Below the pieces are notes generated by a model. That model was not told where the DNA came from and searched no databases. It was given only the letters and a program-made list of their open reading frames with translations. Both the position numbers and the translations under genes were made by a program. From assembly GCA_028285345.1 (NCBI GenBank), contig JANQPT010000008.1, positions 38,755-102,754 of the forward strand: 64,000 bases of DNA, in the 5' to 3' direction. Positions 9,156 to 18,399 of this stretch are shown here, piece by piece. The number at the start of each line of letters is the position of its first letter. The first letter of the stretch is position 1. Source of the DNA: Planctomycetales bacterium (GTDB lineage Bacteria > Planctomycetota > Planctomycetia > Planctomycetales > Planctomycetaceae).

Positions 9156-9968
9156 TTAACCGGCCACATGTTCGGCCGCTTTTTCCTCTTCGGCGGCGGC
9201 GATCGGATGACGCTCCCGCACGCCGGCATATCCTTGGTTGTGCAGTTCTGCGGCCAGTGAGGCATCGCCGGTTTCGACGACGCGGCCGGCCAGCATCACG
9301 TGCGTGAATTGCGGCGTATTAAACTCCAGCAGCCGTTCATGGTGCGTAATAATCAACACGCCCATTTGATCGCCGGAGAGTTTGGCGACCCCTTCGCTCA
9401 CGACGCGGACGGCGTCGCTATCGAGTCCGCTGTCGGTTTCGTCCAGAATCGCGAACTTGGGATTGAGCATCGCCAATTGCAGAATCTCCATCCGCTTCTT
9501 TTCGCCGCCGGAGAATCCGTCGTTCAAGTAACGGCGGGCGAATTCGATGTCCATGCCCAGTTCTTCCATCTTGCTCCGCAATTCCTTGCGAAACTCCCGC
9601 ATGGGTATCAGGTTTTCACCCTCTTTGCGGTCGGGATTGCGGACGTTGGTCACAGCGTGCCGCAAGAAGTCGGCGACTTTGACGCCCGGAATGGTCACGG
9701 GATATTGAAACGCCAAAAACAGGCCCAGACGCGCCCGCTCGTTGGGATCGAGTTCGACCAGATTCACGCCGTCGATTTCGATCGAGCCGCCGGTGATCTC
9801 ATATTTCGGATGCCCCATCATGGCGAAGGCGAGTGTGCTCTTGCCCGATCCGTTGGGGCCCATCAGCGCGTGGATTTCGCCCTGGCGGATCTCAAGATTG
9901 ACTCCCTTGAGGATGGGCGTTTCTTCCACATTGACGTGCAAGTCGTCGATTCTCAGCAAACTGCTCAT
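9156..9968 (-). CDS. sufC: Fe-S assembly ATPase SufC
   Basis: 270 residues, an ABC-type ATPase without membrane domains. Walker A is GPNGSGKST (about 37-45), the ABC signature FSGGEKKRMEI lies at about 152-162, Walker B ILDETDSGLD at about 173-182, and the switch histidine is in ITHHERLL. The DETDSGLD form of Walker B is typical of SufC. It energises the SufB-SufD scaffold in the cytoplasm. The C-terminal tail of about 25 residues, rich in Ala/Glu, is slightly longer than usual. Confidence 0.97.
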   Translation of the reverse strand: MSSLLRIDDLHVNVEETPILKGVNLEIRQGEIHALMGPNGSGKSTLAFAMMGHPKYEITGGSIEIDGVNLVELDPNERARLGLFLAFQYPVTIPGVKVADFLRHAVTNVRNPDRKEGENLIPMREFRKELRSKMEELGMDIEFARRYLNDGFSGGEKKRMEILQLAMLNPKFAILDETDSGLDSDAVRVVSEGVAKLSGDQMGVLIITHHERLLEFNTPQFTHVMLAGRVVETGDASLAAELHNQGYAGVRERHPIAAAEEEKAAEHVAG

Positions 9969-10041
9969 TCTGATAATTCTTTTTTGCTACTCGGCGTGTC
10001 CGATTGAAAAACATCGGTGGGGAGGTCGGTGAGACCTCCGG

Positions 10042-10593
10042 TTAGACTTCGAGGACCTCCGGCACCTTGGCGTGACCGGTATGGTGGGGAATCGGCAATT
10101 CGTCGACCGCGCCCTTGGCGATTCGCTTGGCTTTGATTTTGTCCTGAATCCGCATCAGCCCCTCCAGCAACGCTTCGGGACGCGGAGGGCAACCGGGGAT
10201 GTAGACGTCAACCGGTACGACTAGGTCGACGCCTTTGACCACGTGATAGCCGTATTTGAAATAGGGACCGCCACCCACCGTGCAGGCGCCCATCGCGATC
10301 ACGTATTTGGGGTCGGGCATTTGTTCGTACAGGCGTCGCACCCGGCTGGCCATCTTGTGGGTGACGGTGCCTGCCACGATCATCAAGTCCGCTTGCCGCG
10401 GCGTCGCGCGAAACGCGCCCGCGCCGAAACGGTCCAGGTCGAACCGGCTGGCACCAGCAGCCATCATTTCAATCGCACAACAGGCTAAGCCGAAAGTCAT
10501 CGGCCAAATGCTGGACTGGCGGGCCCAATTCATGCCCTGTTCCAACGTTGTGATTACCAGGTTTTCCTCAAAACGTTCGTCGATCCAGGTCAT
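10042..10593 (-). CDS. nuoB: NADH-quinone oxidoreductase subunit B (complex I, N2 cluster subunit)
   Basis: 183 residues. All four ligands of the [4Fe-4S] N2 cluster are visible: the tandem cysteines in [11 protein letters not shown], the cysteine in [13 protein letters not shown], and that in [13 protein letters not shown]. These define NuoB. It sits between sufR and sufC on the same strand, not in a nuo operon, and no other complex I subunit is in the window. It may be an orphan or second copy, or the only nuoB with its partners elsewhere. The placement suggests co-expression with Fe-S biogenesis. Confidence 0.93.
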   Translation of the reverse strand: MTWIDERFEENLVITTLEQGMNWARQSSIWPMTFGLACCAIEMMAAGASRFDLDRFGAGAFRATPRQADLMIVAGTVTHKMASRVRRLYEQMPDPKYVIAMGACTVGGGPYFKYGYHVVKGVDLVVPVDVYIPGCPPRPEALLEGLMRIQDKIKAKRIAKGAVDELPIPHHTGHAKVPEVLEV

Positions 10594-10739
10594 GTCTGCT
10601 CTCTAAACCGATGTCGTAATTCTTACGGGGAAACTTGTCGAGAAATGGGCCGCGACGACCCGCTGCTGAGTGAATTTTTTACTTTAGCAACTCTGTCCCC
10701 AATAACAATCCTCAGCGGACGTGCACAGTCGCGCGACGC

Positions 10740-11384
10740 CTACGTCGCGGCGCCGGCGGGTGCTGCTTCAGCCAGTTCAAACTCACAACAACCGTGTCCC
10801 TCCAAACAGCATCGTGTCAATTTGACGGGCACACCCAACACCTGCCCGAAAACGTCTTCTTCCATTTCGCAAATCCCCCGATCTTCATCCGCCAGTTCGT
10901 GGTATGGACAGTTATTCTCGCGCAAGATCGGCAGCGCCTGCGAATGGTCGACTTCGACGTCAAACCCACGCTGTGTCAGCGCGGCCGCCAGTTGGTCAAA
11001 CCGCTCTCCCAACTCCAGGTCGCTCATTTCACCGCCGAATTGGGCGATCATTGCGTCGCGCACGCGCTCTTCGACGCGCGACTTGAGATCGAGATCATCG
11101 ATACCCTGCAATTCCCGCCACAGGATGAGTGCCAAGTCGCCGTAGTTGTCTCCCAACTCACGCCTAGCCGCTTGGGTGATTCGATAGACGTGGTGCGGCC
11201 GACCACGGCCTTCGCGAACGACGTCCCGTACCACAAACCCCCCGCTTTGCAGCCGCACCAAACGCTGGCGAACGGCTGTGGCGGTCACATTCAATTCATC
11301 GCAAATCTGCTGGACGGTACTGCGGCCGAGACGGTGCAGGCGGCCTAGGAACTCTCGATCGGAGTTCTCGATGATTCTTCTCAT
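10740..11384 (-). CDS. sufR: SufR-like iron-sulfur regulated transcriptional repressor
   Basis: 214 residues from ATG 11384 (a TTG at 11414 is possible). The first 75 residues are a winged helix of the DeoR/MarR type (TVQQICDELNVTATAVRQRLVRLQSGGFVVRDV). The C-terminal part carries cysteines arranged C-x12-C (CPYHELADEDRGIC) followed by a CC pair and GHGCC, as in the [4Fe-4S]-sensing SufR repressors. SufR represses suf operons when clusters are plentiful. It is the first gene of the minus-strand suf run, with a promoter just upstream, which fits autoregulation. Confidence 0.85.
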   Translation of the reverse strand: MRRIIENSDREFLGRLHRLGRSTVQQICDELNVTATAVRQRLVRLQSGGFVVRDVVREGRGRPHHVYRITQAARRELGDNYGDLALILWRELQGIDDLDLKSRVEERVRDAMIAQFGGEMSDLELGERFDQLAAALTQRGFDVEVDHSQALPILRENNCPYHELADEDRGICEMEEDVFGQVLGVPVKLTRCCLEGHGCCEFELAEAAPAGAAT

Positions 11385-11436
11385 GAATCCCAGTTCCCCT
11401 AAATTGTCGGCCAATCATTGAAGTTCCCACCCTACA

Positions 11437-11472
11437 CCGTGAGATTATATTCAGAGGCAACAATTAAGACAA
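11437..11472 (-). promoter_or_regulatory. Sigma70-type promoter of the sufR-suf operon
   Basis: On the minus strand, TTGTCT (11472-11467) and a perfect TATAAT (11449-11444) are separated by 17 bases, giving a start near 11437. That is about 50 bases before the sufR ATG. The AT-rich flank containing CAACAATTAAGACAATC may also hold the SufR operator, but no clear palindrome was identified. Confidence 0.6.
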
Positions 11473-11674
11473 TCACGCTTGTCAAAAATAAACGCGATTC
11501 TCAAATCTGGGATTGAGGTCGGTCATTGCGAGCGACGAATCACTCAAGATTTGGGCATTCGGAGAGCACAGTTTCGCCATAACCTGTTGCCTGTTATATT
11601 CATTTCGACTTCTTCACGTGACGGATCACGATTCGCTCCGGCCAAGATGTTGCCTCCTGCTCGACGGTTCTACC

Positions 11675-13348
11675 ATGACGCGTAAACTCCTGCTATTAAC
11701 GGTCACCTTCATCGCCGCCGGCCCGCTCTTTCGTGGTGATGTCGTTCAGGCTCAGGAGTCAGACGGACCAAAGGTCACAGAGGCCAAACCGCAAGAGGAC
11801 TCTGAAACCGATTCGACTTCTGAAGAATCGCCGAAATTCATCGGACAGCTACAGGACCGGGTCGATGACTTTTTCAAGAAGTATTTGGTTGCGCCCGTTG
11901 CCAGCGTGGCCTTTTACAAAATCCCGATCTATGACTTCTCGAAGGGAGAATGGCGGCCCGCGATTCCGTTCGTCGTGCTGTGGCTGATTGCGGGGGCCAC
12001 GTTTTTTACGTTCCGGATGGGATTCATCAATATCCGCGCTTTTGGACACGCGTTGCGGGTGGTCAAAGGGGACTACGACGACCCGAACGACAAGGGGGAG
12101 GTTTCTCACTTCCAGGCGTTGTCGTCGGCGCTGTCGGCGACGGTCGGGTTGGGCAACATCGGCGGTGTGGCAATTGCCGTAGGTACCGGCGGTCCCGGCG
12201 CTCTGTTCTGGATGCTGATTGCCGGCGTGCTGGGGATGAGCAGCAAGTTTGTGGAATGCACGCTGGCACAATCGTATCGGCACGTCGATCCTGACGGGCA
12301 AGTGACCGGGGGGCCGATGCGTTACCTGGCTGACGGCCTCAAGGAGATGGGGTTGGGACCGCTGGGAAAAGTTCTGGCCGTGATGTTTGTCATCTTCTGC
12401 ATGCTGGCTTCGTTCGGCGGCGGTTGTGCGTATCAAGTTGACCAGTCGCTGGGCGCGATCAAACGACAATTTGTGTCGCTGGAAGATAGGGAATACATCT
12501 ACGGATTGGTAATGGCCGCTGCGGTGGGGATTGTAATTATCGGCGGCATCCGGCGAATCGCGGCAACGGCTGAAAAGATCGTGCCGGCGATGTGCGGGAT
12601 GTACATCGTCATCGCTCTATACATTCTGTTTTCAAACTACGATCGAATTCCCTGGGCGATAAGCCAAATCTTTGCTAGTGCTTTTGCCCCGAAGGCCGCT
12701 TACGGCGGGTTGCTGGGCGTGCTGGTGATCGGATTCCAGCGGGCGGCATTTTCGAACGAAGCCGGTACAGGCTCAGCAGCCATCGCGCATGCCGCCGCTA
12801 AGACCGACGAGCCGATCCGCGAGGGGATCGTTGCATCTCTGGGACCGTTCATTGACACTGTTGTCGTCTGCATGATGACCGGACTGGTGATCGTGATCAC
12901 TCAGGTGTACGACGTCGGCAAGTTTCCCGCTCATGAAGCCATGATCAAAGGGAAGGAGGGAGCCGCTCTAACGTCAGCGGCCTTGGAGTCGCAAGTGGAG
13001 TGGTTTCCAATCTTGCTCGCGGTGGCCGTCGCGCTGTTCGCGTATTCAACCATGATTAGCTGGTCCTACTACGGTGAGCGCTGTGCAACATCTCTGTTCG
13101 GTCGTCGCGCTTCACTGCCTTACAAGATCCTGTTTTTGATATTTGTCTTCTTAGGTTCCGTTGCCTCGGCCAAGAATGTGCTTAATTTCAGCGACCTGAT
13201 GATTCTGACGATGGCCTTCCCCAACATCCTGGGAGTGGTATTGCTCAGCGGCAAAGTTCGCCGTGATCTCGACGACTATTGGCGACGGCTCAAGGCGGGC
13301 GAGTTCCCCACCAAACAGAGCCGTTCGTCGGGCGGTCAGTCGTCTTAA
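11675..13348 (+). CDS. Alanine/glycine:cation symporter (AGCS family)
   Basis: 557 residues from ATG 11675. A frame extending to 11513 is unlikely because residues 1-27 from 11675 form a clean signal-like segment ending VVQAQ. A 60-residue acidic linker follows, then about ten membrane helices. Family signatures include the ALSATVGLGNIGGVAIAVGTGGPGALFWM stretch, SSKFVECTLAQSYR, GFQRAAFSNEAGTGSAAIAHAA and AYSTMISWSYYGER. AGCS carriers import alanine or glycine with Na+ or H+. The cleavable leader before the transport core is an extra compared with the roughly 450-residue bacterial norm. It is divergent from sufR. Confidence 0.92.
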   Translation: MTRKLLLLTVTFIAAGPLFRGDVVQAQESDGPKVTEAKPQEDSETDSTSEESPKFIGQLQDRVDDFFKKYLVAPVASVAFYKIPIYDFSKGEWRPAIPFVVLWLIAGATFFTFRMGFINIRAFGHALRVVKGDYDDPNDKGEVSHFQALSSALSATVGLGNIGGVAIAVGTGGPGALFWMLIAGVLGMSSKFVECTLAQSYRHVDPDGQVTGGPMRYLADGLKEMGLGPLGKVLAVMFVIFCMLASFGGGCAYQVDQSLGAIKRQFVSLEDREYIYGLVMAAAVGIVIIGGIRRIAATAEKIVPAMCGMYIVIALYILFSNYDRIPWAISQIFASAFAPKAAYGGLLGVLVIGFQRAAFSNEAGTGSAAIAHAAAKTDEPIREGIVASLGPFIDTVVVCMMTGLVIVITQVYDVGKFPAHEAMIKGKEGAALTSAALESQVEWFPILLAVAVALFAYSTMISWSYYGERCATSLFGRRASLPYKILFLIFVFLGSVASAKNVLNFSDLMILTMAFPNILGVVLLSGKVRRDLDDYWRRLKAGEFPTKQSRSSGGQSS

Positions 13349-13434
13349 GTGAGCCTGGCAATCGCGGATTGTCATAGTCTCGCCGCGACCTACCCATTGA
13401 ACATCGCAATCGGGCCGACTGTTGCGCCTGATCC

Positions 13435-13494
13435 TGTGAATTTTTCACACATAGCCCTTGCCGGGACCCGCAATGTGTGATATTTTCACACATT
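13435..13494 (+). promoter_or_regulatory. Twin BlaI-type operators overlapping a promoter
   Basis: Two perfect palindromes precede blaI. The first, at 13435-13449, has arms TGTGAA/TTCACA around TTT. The second, at 13472-13494, has 9-base arms AATGTGTGA/TCACACATT around TATTT. Their centres are 41 bases apart, about four helical turns. A promoter fits here: TTGCCG (13458-13463), a 17-base spacer, and TATTTT (13481-13486), with the -10 inside the second palindrome. Binding there would block transcription. Confidence 0.65.
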
Positions 13495-13518
13495 ACGCTT
13501 GCTTTGGAGAGATCATCA

Positions 13519-13908
13519 GTGCCGCAGCTTAAGGACAGCGAACTCGAAATCTTGCGAATTCTCTGGGAGCAGGGTCCGCAAAAGCCGGCGGAGATTCAGA
13601 AGAGCTTTGCCTGGACGATTGAGAATGCAACGTTGCGTTCCGTGTTGCGAGGGTTGGTGGAAAGCGGGCACGTTACGCGGGAAAAACAGGGCAAGGCGTT
13701 CTACTATCAGGCCTCAGCGGCGAAGCGGACGCTGCTTTCCCAAATGTTTCGCCGCATGGCAGAGGTGTTTACGGCCGGTTCTTCGACGGACCTGATTACC
13801 CAATTGCTGAAAAACGAAAAGCTCTCCGCTGCAGAGATTGAACAACTGAGACAGATCGCCGGTGGGAAATCCTCCAAATCTAAAAAGCAGCGGAGAAAGA
13901 AATCATGA
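13519..13908 (+). CDS. BlaI/MecI/CopY-family transcriptional repressor
   Basis: 129 residues from GTG 13519, preceded by GGAGA eight bases upstream. A longer frame from 13477 would start inside the operator palindrome. The winged helix shows LKDSELEILRILWEQG, KPAEIQKSF, NATLRSVLRGLVESGHVTREKQGKAFYYQA, typical of BlaI. The C-terminal third (AAEIEQLRQIAGGK) is the usual dimerisation helix region, with a lysine-rich tail. Its stop overlaps the start of the BlaR1-like gene by four bases (ATGA), so the two are translationally coupled. It probably binds the twin palindromes upstream. Confidence 0.9.
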   Translation: MPQLKDSELEILRILWEQGPQKPAEIQKSFAWTIENATLRSVLRGLVESGHVTREKQGKAFYYQASAAKRTLLSQMFRRMAEVFTAGSSTDLITQLLKNEKLSAAEIEQLRQIAGGKSSKSKKQRRKKS

Positions 13909-16061
13909 CGGCATGGATCGAAGCTCTCGCGGCACTGCCTTTCGTTGTGATCGTGCTCGGAAAAATCACCCTGCTGCTTGTCGTCGCGTGGTCGGGACAC
14001 GCGGCGCTCGCGCGCTGCAATCCTCGCTGGCGAGTGTTGCTGTGGCGATCTGTCATGTTGGGATTGATCCTGCTCCCCATGTCAGAACTGCTCGTGCCGA
14101 AGTGGGAGATCGCGATCTCCCAAGCGGTCGAGCCGGTCCCCGTTGCTTTGGAAGCGGCCGATCAACCAGAGACGACTCCGCCATATCAGCCCTTGCCCAT
14201 GCCAGTTCCTGATTTGGACAGTGCAATACTAGAGAATGCCGTTGTGGTCGCGCCGGTGGCATCATTCGACCCGCTCGTCTGGGTGACTGCAAATTGGGAG
14301 ATTTGTCTTGCTGCAGTTTGGGGGATGGTCACGTTGCTATTGGCAGTGCGGCGTATCGCCGGGGCTATTTTCGTATTGAAAATCATCACGCAGGCTTCTG
14401 ATGCGCCACCGGTAACATGCCGACTCATAGAACAGTTGGCGAATCAGTTGATTGGCCCGAATTGCTCCGTCGAGGTGAAGATCGTGCCGGAGGAATGCTC
14501 GCCCTATTTAGCGGGGATCTTCCGGCCCGTAGTCGTGTTCCCGCTACGCATGACAGAACCGGACCGGCGAGAAGACTTGCGCGCCGCCGCAGCGCACGAA
14601 CTGGCGCATCTGCACAGCCGCGATCATTTGTGGAGCCAGTTGGCCGGTTGGATCGCGGTGCCGCTGTGGTTTCATCCGCTGGTCTGGAAGTTCGCATCCG
14701 CCCATTCGGCCGCTTGCGAAGAGGTGGCTGATGCCGAAGCGGCCGGTCACAGCGGTGGGTGCCAATCGTACTCCCGCATCTTGGCCCGCATTGCCTTGCT
14801 GCACTTTGAGAGAGTTCCCCACCGGCAGACGGTTCCGATTGTCCGAGACTCCGAGATCATGCTCCGACTGCGACGGCTGGACGCCGGGCTCACCGCCGAC
14901 CGATTAGGGCCTCGCTGGGTTGCGTCGATGTCCGCCATGTCCATCGCCCTTTGCATGTGCCTGGGGAGCGTCCAACCAGTCGTCGGAGAGAACGCGACTG
15001 ACAAAGACTTGAAGACAACCAAGGCCGCTGAGCCGAAATCACCTGTGGGCCGCATCGGCCGTATGCGCACACTGCACCTCGGAAAACAACGCGTGGATGC
15101 CATTGCATTTGATCCCTCCGGCAAATACTTGGTGACCGCGGGATGGGATTCGAGCAACCCCGAAAATCTTGAGGGCTGGAAGAAAGGGATCCAGAAAGGA
15201 CGCGTCAGGCTGTGGGAGGTGAAATCGGGTAAAGAAGTTGGTGAATTCGAAGGGGACTACGGCGCCGTTTTTGAAGTTGCGTTTTCGCCCGACGGCAAGA
15301 CCCTGGCGACCGCCGGTCGGATGGCGGGCAAGCCGCGAATTGGGTCGGTGAAGTTGTGGGATGTGCAGACGCGTAAGTTGAAGAAGACGCTGTTGGGGCA
15401 CTTCAACTGGGTGTTGTCGGTGGCGTTCTCTCCCGACGGCCGCACGTTGGCCAGCAGCGGATTTGAACGGAATGCCAAGATTTGGGACGTCGACAGCGGG
15501 ACGTTGATTCATACGCTTCCCAAACAGGACGCCACGATTCGAGCGATCAGATTCTCTCCCGACGGCCGGTTGCTGGCGCTGGGATGCAGCAACGGCGCCG
15601 TGAAACTGTGCGATACGAATACCTGGGAGATTGTAGCCACACTCGACGGTTCACCACCTCCGGAAAACGAACTGAATTTCTATTACCAGCGCGACGTGGT
15701 GTTCTCGCCCGATGGCCGCTTGATTGCAACCGGCGGGGAGCTAACACATCAGGGCGAATCCACTTCTCCCAATCCTGGTCTATTGCGAATCTGGGATGTG
15801 CAGACGCGGCAGCGTTTGAACAGTATCGAGACGAAAGAGCCTGTTAGTGGGGTCGCTTTTTCACCGGATGGAGCGGCGCTGGCAAGTTGTGGCCTCGGCA
15901 ACTTCGAGATCTGGGATACGAAATCGGGTAACGCGATTTTCTCAGAATCGCCAGCACCAGGGAGTTCGTCGGAGTCGGTCGCCTTCTCGCTTAAGCATGG
16001 CATCATCGCGAATGCCGACGGAATTCATACCGTTCGAATCATGAAGTTGATCGAGGAATGA
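13905..16061 (+). CDS. BlaR1-like M56 metallopeptidase with C-terminal WD40 propeller
   Basis: 718 residues. The N-terminal half has membrane helices at about 10-30, 43-63 and 122-150, then the M56 zinc peptidase motif HELAH (His at about 231) followed by SRDHLWSQ. A further helix lies at about 340-355. The rest, about 385-718, is a series of WD40 blades (AFSPDGKTLATAG, AFSPDGRTLASSG, RFSPDGRLLALG, VFSPDGRLIATGG, AFSPDGAALASCG). In BlaR1 the position after the last helix is the external sensor that triggers cleavage of BlaI. Here a propeller takes that place, so the signal is probably not a beta-lactam. Confidence 0.85.
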   Translation: MTAWIEALAALPFVVIVLGKITLLLVVAWSGHAALARCNPRWRVLLWRSVMLGLILLPMSELLVPKWEIAISQAVEPVPVALEAADQPETTPPYQPLPMPVPDLDSAILENAVVVAPVASFDPLVWVTANWEICLAAVWGMVTLLLAVRRIAGAIFVLKIITQASDAPPVTCRLIEQLANQLIGPNCSVEVKIVPEECSPYLAGIFRPVVVFPLRMTEPDRREDLRAAAAHELAHLHSRDHLWSQLAGWIAVPLWFHPLVWKFASAHSAACEEVADAEAAGHSGGCQSYSRILARIALLHFERVPHRQTVPIVRDSEIMLRLRRLDAGLTADRLGPRWVASMSAMSIALCMCLGSVQPVVGENATDKDLKTTKAAEPKSPVGRIGRMRTLHLGKQRVDAIAFDPSGKYLVTAGWDSSNPENLEGWKKGIQKGRVRLWEVKSGKEVGEFEGDYGAVFEVAFSPDGKTLATAGRMAGKPRIGSVKLWDVQTRKLKKTLLGHFNWVLSVAFSPDGRTLASSGFERNAKIWDVDSGTLIHTLPKQDATIRAIRFSPDGRLLALGCSNGAVKLCDTNTWEIVATLDGSPPPENELNFYYQRDVVFSPDGRLIATGGELTHQGESTSPNPGLLRIWDVQTRQRLNSIETKEPVSGVAFSPDGAALASCGLGNFEIWDTKSGNAIFSESPAPGSSSESVAFSLKHGIIANADGIHTVRIMKLIEE

Positions 16062-16205
16062 CAATTCGATTGCATGCGTCAGCGCTCGTTTCCACCGGGT
16101 TCCACAATCGGCTAAGATGTGCGCCGATGCGTCGGCTCCTGCATGATCTGTGCAAGCAGATGCATCGTGAGAATCTCAGTCGAGCCCCGGAACGGACGCT
16201 TCTTG

Positions 16206-18242
16206 ATGACGTCGCGACAAATCTTAGTCACCGCTGCCCTGCCCTACGCCAATGGGCATATCCATATCGGGCACTTGGTGGAATACCTGCAGACCGATAT
16301 CTGGGTACGGTTTCAGAAGCTGCGCGGAAATCGCTGCTTGTACATCTGCGCCGACGATACGCACGGCACGGCGATTATGCTGCGGGCGCGGCAAGAAGGC
16401 CGCAGTGAAGAAGAGTTGATCGCCGAGATGCAGCAGGCGCACGAGCGAGATTTCGGCGGCTTTGATATCGAGTTCGACAACTACGGCAGCACCAACAGCC
16501 CGGAGAACCGCGAGTTGTGCGGCGAATTTTGGGCCGCGTTTCGCAAGGCGGGTCTGGTCGCCGAGCGGGACGTGACACAATTGTTCGATCCCGACGCGGG
16601 GACGTTTCTGGCGGACCGGTTTGTGAAGGGGACCTGTCCCCGCTGCAAATCGACCGATCAATACGGCGACAATTGCGACAGTTGCGGCGCGACGTACAGT
16701 CCGTCGGATCTGATCGACCCGGTCAGCACCGTCAGCGGAGCGACGCCGGAGGTCCGCAGTTCGCCGCACTTGTTTGTGCAGATCGAGCAGTTGCACGGCT
16801 TTCTGGAGGAGTGGACGCAATCGGGAGAGCACTTGCAGGACGAAGTCGCCAATTACTTGAAAGGGCACTTTCTGCACGAGCCGCTGCGTGATTGGGATAT
16901 CTCCCGCCCGGCGCCCTATTTTGGTTTTGAAATCCCGGACAGCCCGGGCAACTACTGGTACGTCTGGTTTGACGCCCCGATCGGCTATATGGCGTCCTCC
17001 CGGCAGTGGTGCGAGCGTCACGGCGAGAAGTTCGATGACTGGTGGCGCAACGAGCAGACGGAAATTCATCACTTCATCGGCAAGGACATCACTTATTTTC
17101 ATACGCTGTTCTGGCCGGCGATGCTCAAGACGGCCGGTTTCAATCTGCCCACCAAAGTGCACATTCACGGCTTTCTGACCGTGGGCGGCGAGAAGATGTC
17201 CAAGAGCAAGGGGACGTTCGTCCGCGCCGCGACGTACCTCAAACATCTCGACCCGGCCTATCTACGGTATTACTTCGCGTCGAAGCTGGGACCGCGACTG
17301 GATGATCTTGATTTGAATCTGGACGAGTTCGTGGCGAAGGTGAACGCCGACTTAGTGGGCAAGGTGGTCAATCTCGCCAGCCGGTCGGCGAAGTTCGTCA
17401 AAGACGTCGGCCTGTCTGCGGAGTATCCGGATGACGGCGGACTGTTTGCCGAAGCGGCGGCTTCCGGCGAGGCGATTGCGGCGGACTATGAGAATTGCGA
17501 TTACAATTCCGCGATGCGGCGGATCATGGCGCTGGCCGACCGGGCGAATAAGTACGTTGAAGATGCAGAGCCGTGGAAGCTGCGGAAAGATCCGGAGCGG
17601 CAACAGGAGTTGCAGGACGTTTGTACGGTGACATTGAACCTGTTTCGGCAGTTGGCGGTCTATCTGTCGCCGGTGCTGCCGAGATTGGCTGTGCAAACCG
17701 GCGAGTTGTTGGGCCGGCCGATTGAGAGTTGGAGCGAGACCGGGCAGCCGCTGGTCGGCACGCCCGTAAACAAATTCACACACATGTTGACCCGCGTAGA
17801 AGAAAAGCAGGTGCAAGCGATGATTGAAGAGAGCAAAGAGGAAGCGGCCGCGGACGCGGCGGCAAGCCAATACAACGACGGCCCCGAGGCGCTGGAAAAT
17901 GAGCCGCTGGCCGACGAGTGTACGTTCGACGATTTTATGAAGGTCGACATGCGCGTCGCCCGCGTGATCGAGGCGTCGGAAGTCGAGGACTCCAACAAGC
18001 TGTTGCAACTAAAACTGAGCCTGGGCGGCGACATGACCCGCAACGTGTTTGCCGGGATTAAAGGGGTCTACACGCCGGAGCAATTGCTCGGCCAATTGGT
18101 GATTTGTTGCGCCAATCTGGCCCCGCGGAAGATGCGTTTCGGCGTCAGCGAAGGCATGGTCCTCGCCGCCGGTCCGGGTGGGAAGGATATTTTTGTGCTT
18201 AGTCCCGATGAAGGGGCGAAGCCGGGGCAGCGGGTGCATTGA
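16206..18242 (+). CDS. metG: Methionyl-tRNA synthetase
   Basis: 678 residues from ATG 16206. The frame is open to 16119, but the conserved N-terminus [19 protein letters not shown] (HIGH motif) begins a few codons after 16206. The zinc knuckle [18 protein letters not shown] lies at about 140-157. KMSKSKGTF marks the ATP site near residue 340. An anticodon-binding helical domain follows. The last 110 residues are an EMAP/Trbp111-type OB-fold ([28 protein letters not shown]) for tRNA binding and dimerisation. This is a complete type 1 MetRS. Confidence 0.96.
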   Translation: MTSRQILVTAALPYANGHIHIGHLVEYLQTDIWVRFQKLRGNRCLYICADDTHGTAIMLRARQEGRSEEELIAEMQQAHERDFGGFDIEFDNYGSTNSPENRELCGEFWAAFRKAGLVAERDVTQLFDPDAGTFLADRFVKGTCPRCKSTDQYGDNCDSCGATYSPSDLIDPVSTVSGATPEVRSSPHLFVQIEQLHGFLEEWTQSGEHLQDEVANYLKGHFLHEPLRDWDISRPAPYFGFEIPDSPGNYWYVWFDAPIGYMASSRQWCERHGEKFDDWWRNEQTEIHHFIGKDITYFHTLFWPAMLKTAGFNLPTKVHIHGFLTVGGEKMSKSKGTFVRAATYLKHLDPAYLRYYFASKLGPRLDDLDLNLDEFVAKVNADLVGKVVNLASRSAKFVKDVGLSAEYPDDGGLFAEAAASGEAIAADYENCDYNSAMRRIMALADRANKYVEDAEPWKLRKDPERQQELQDVCTVTLNLFRQLAVYLSPVLPRLAVQTGELLGRPIESWSETGQPLVGTPVNKFTHMLTRVEEKQVQAMIEESKEEAAADAAASQYNDGPEALENEPLADECTFDDFMKVDMRVARVIEASEVEDSNKLLQLKLSLGGDMTRNVFAGIKGVYTPEQLLGQLVICCANLAPRKMRFGVSEGMVLAAGPGGKDIFVLSPDEGAKPGQRVH

Positions 18243-18399
18243 GGGTGGTGTTTTTAATACCACGGAGTCACGGAGCAAATTCGAAGCACGGAATTCGAAA
18301 TCCTCAGTCTTGTTCGGTGAATTGAGGTGCCGACGGAAATATTCTCTAATAGACCACGTCGCGGTTTCTCAGCGCTGAATCTCCTAATCCCTTCAAGAC

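Noticed and set aside
7983..9260. A 425-codon open frame antisense to sufB
   Set aside because: It is the complementary frame of a well-conserved gene in high-GC DNA, with no recognisable motif or start signal.
16224..17246. A 340-codon open frame antisense to metG
   Set aside because: Shadow frame; metG has all synthetase motifs on the other strand.
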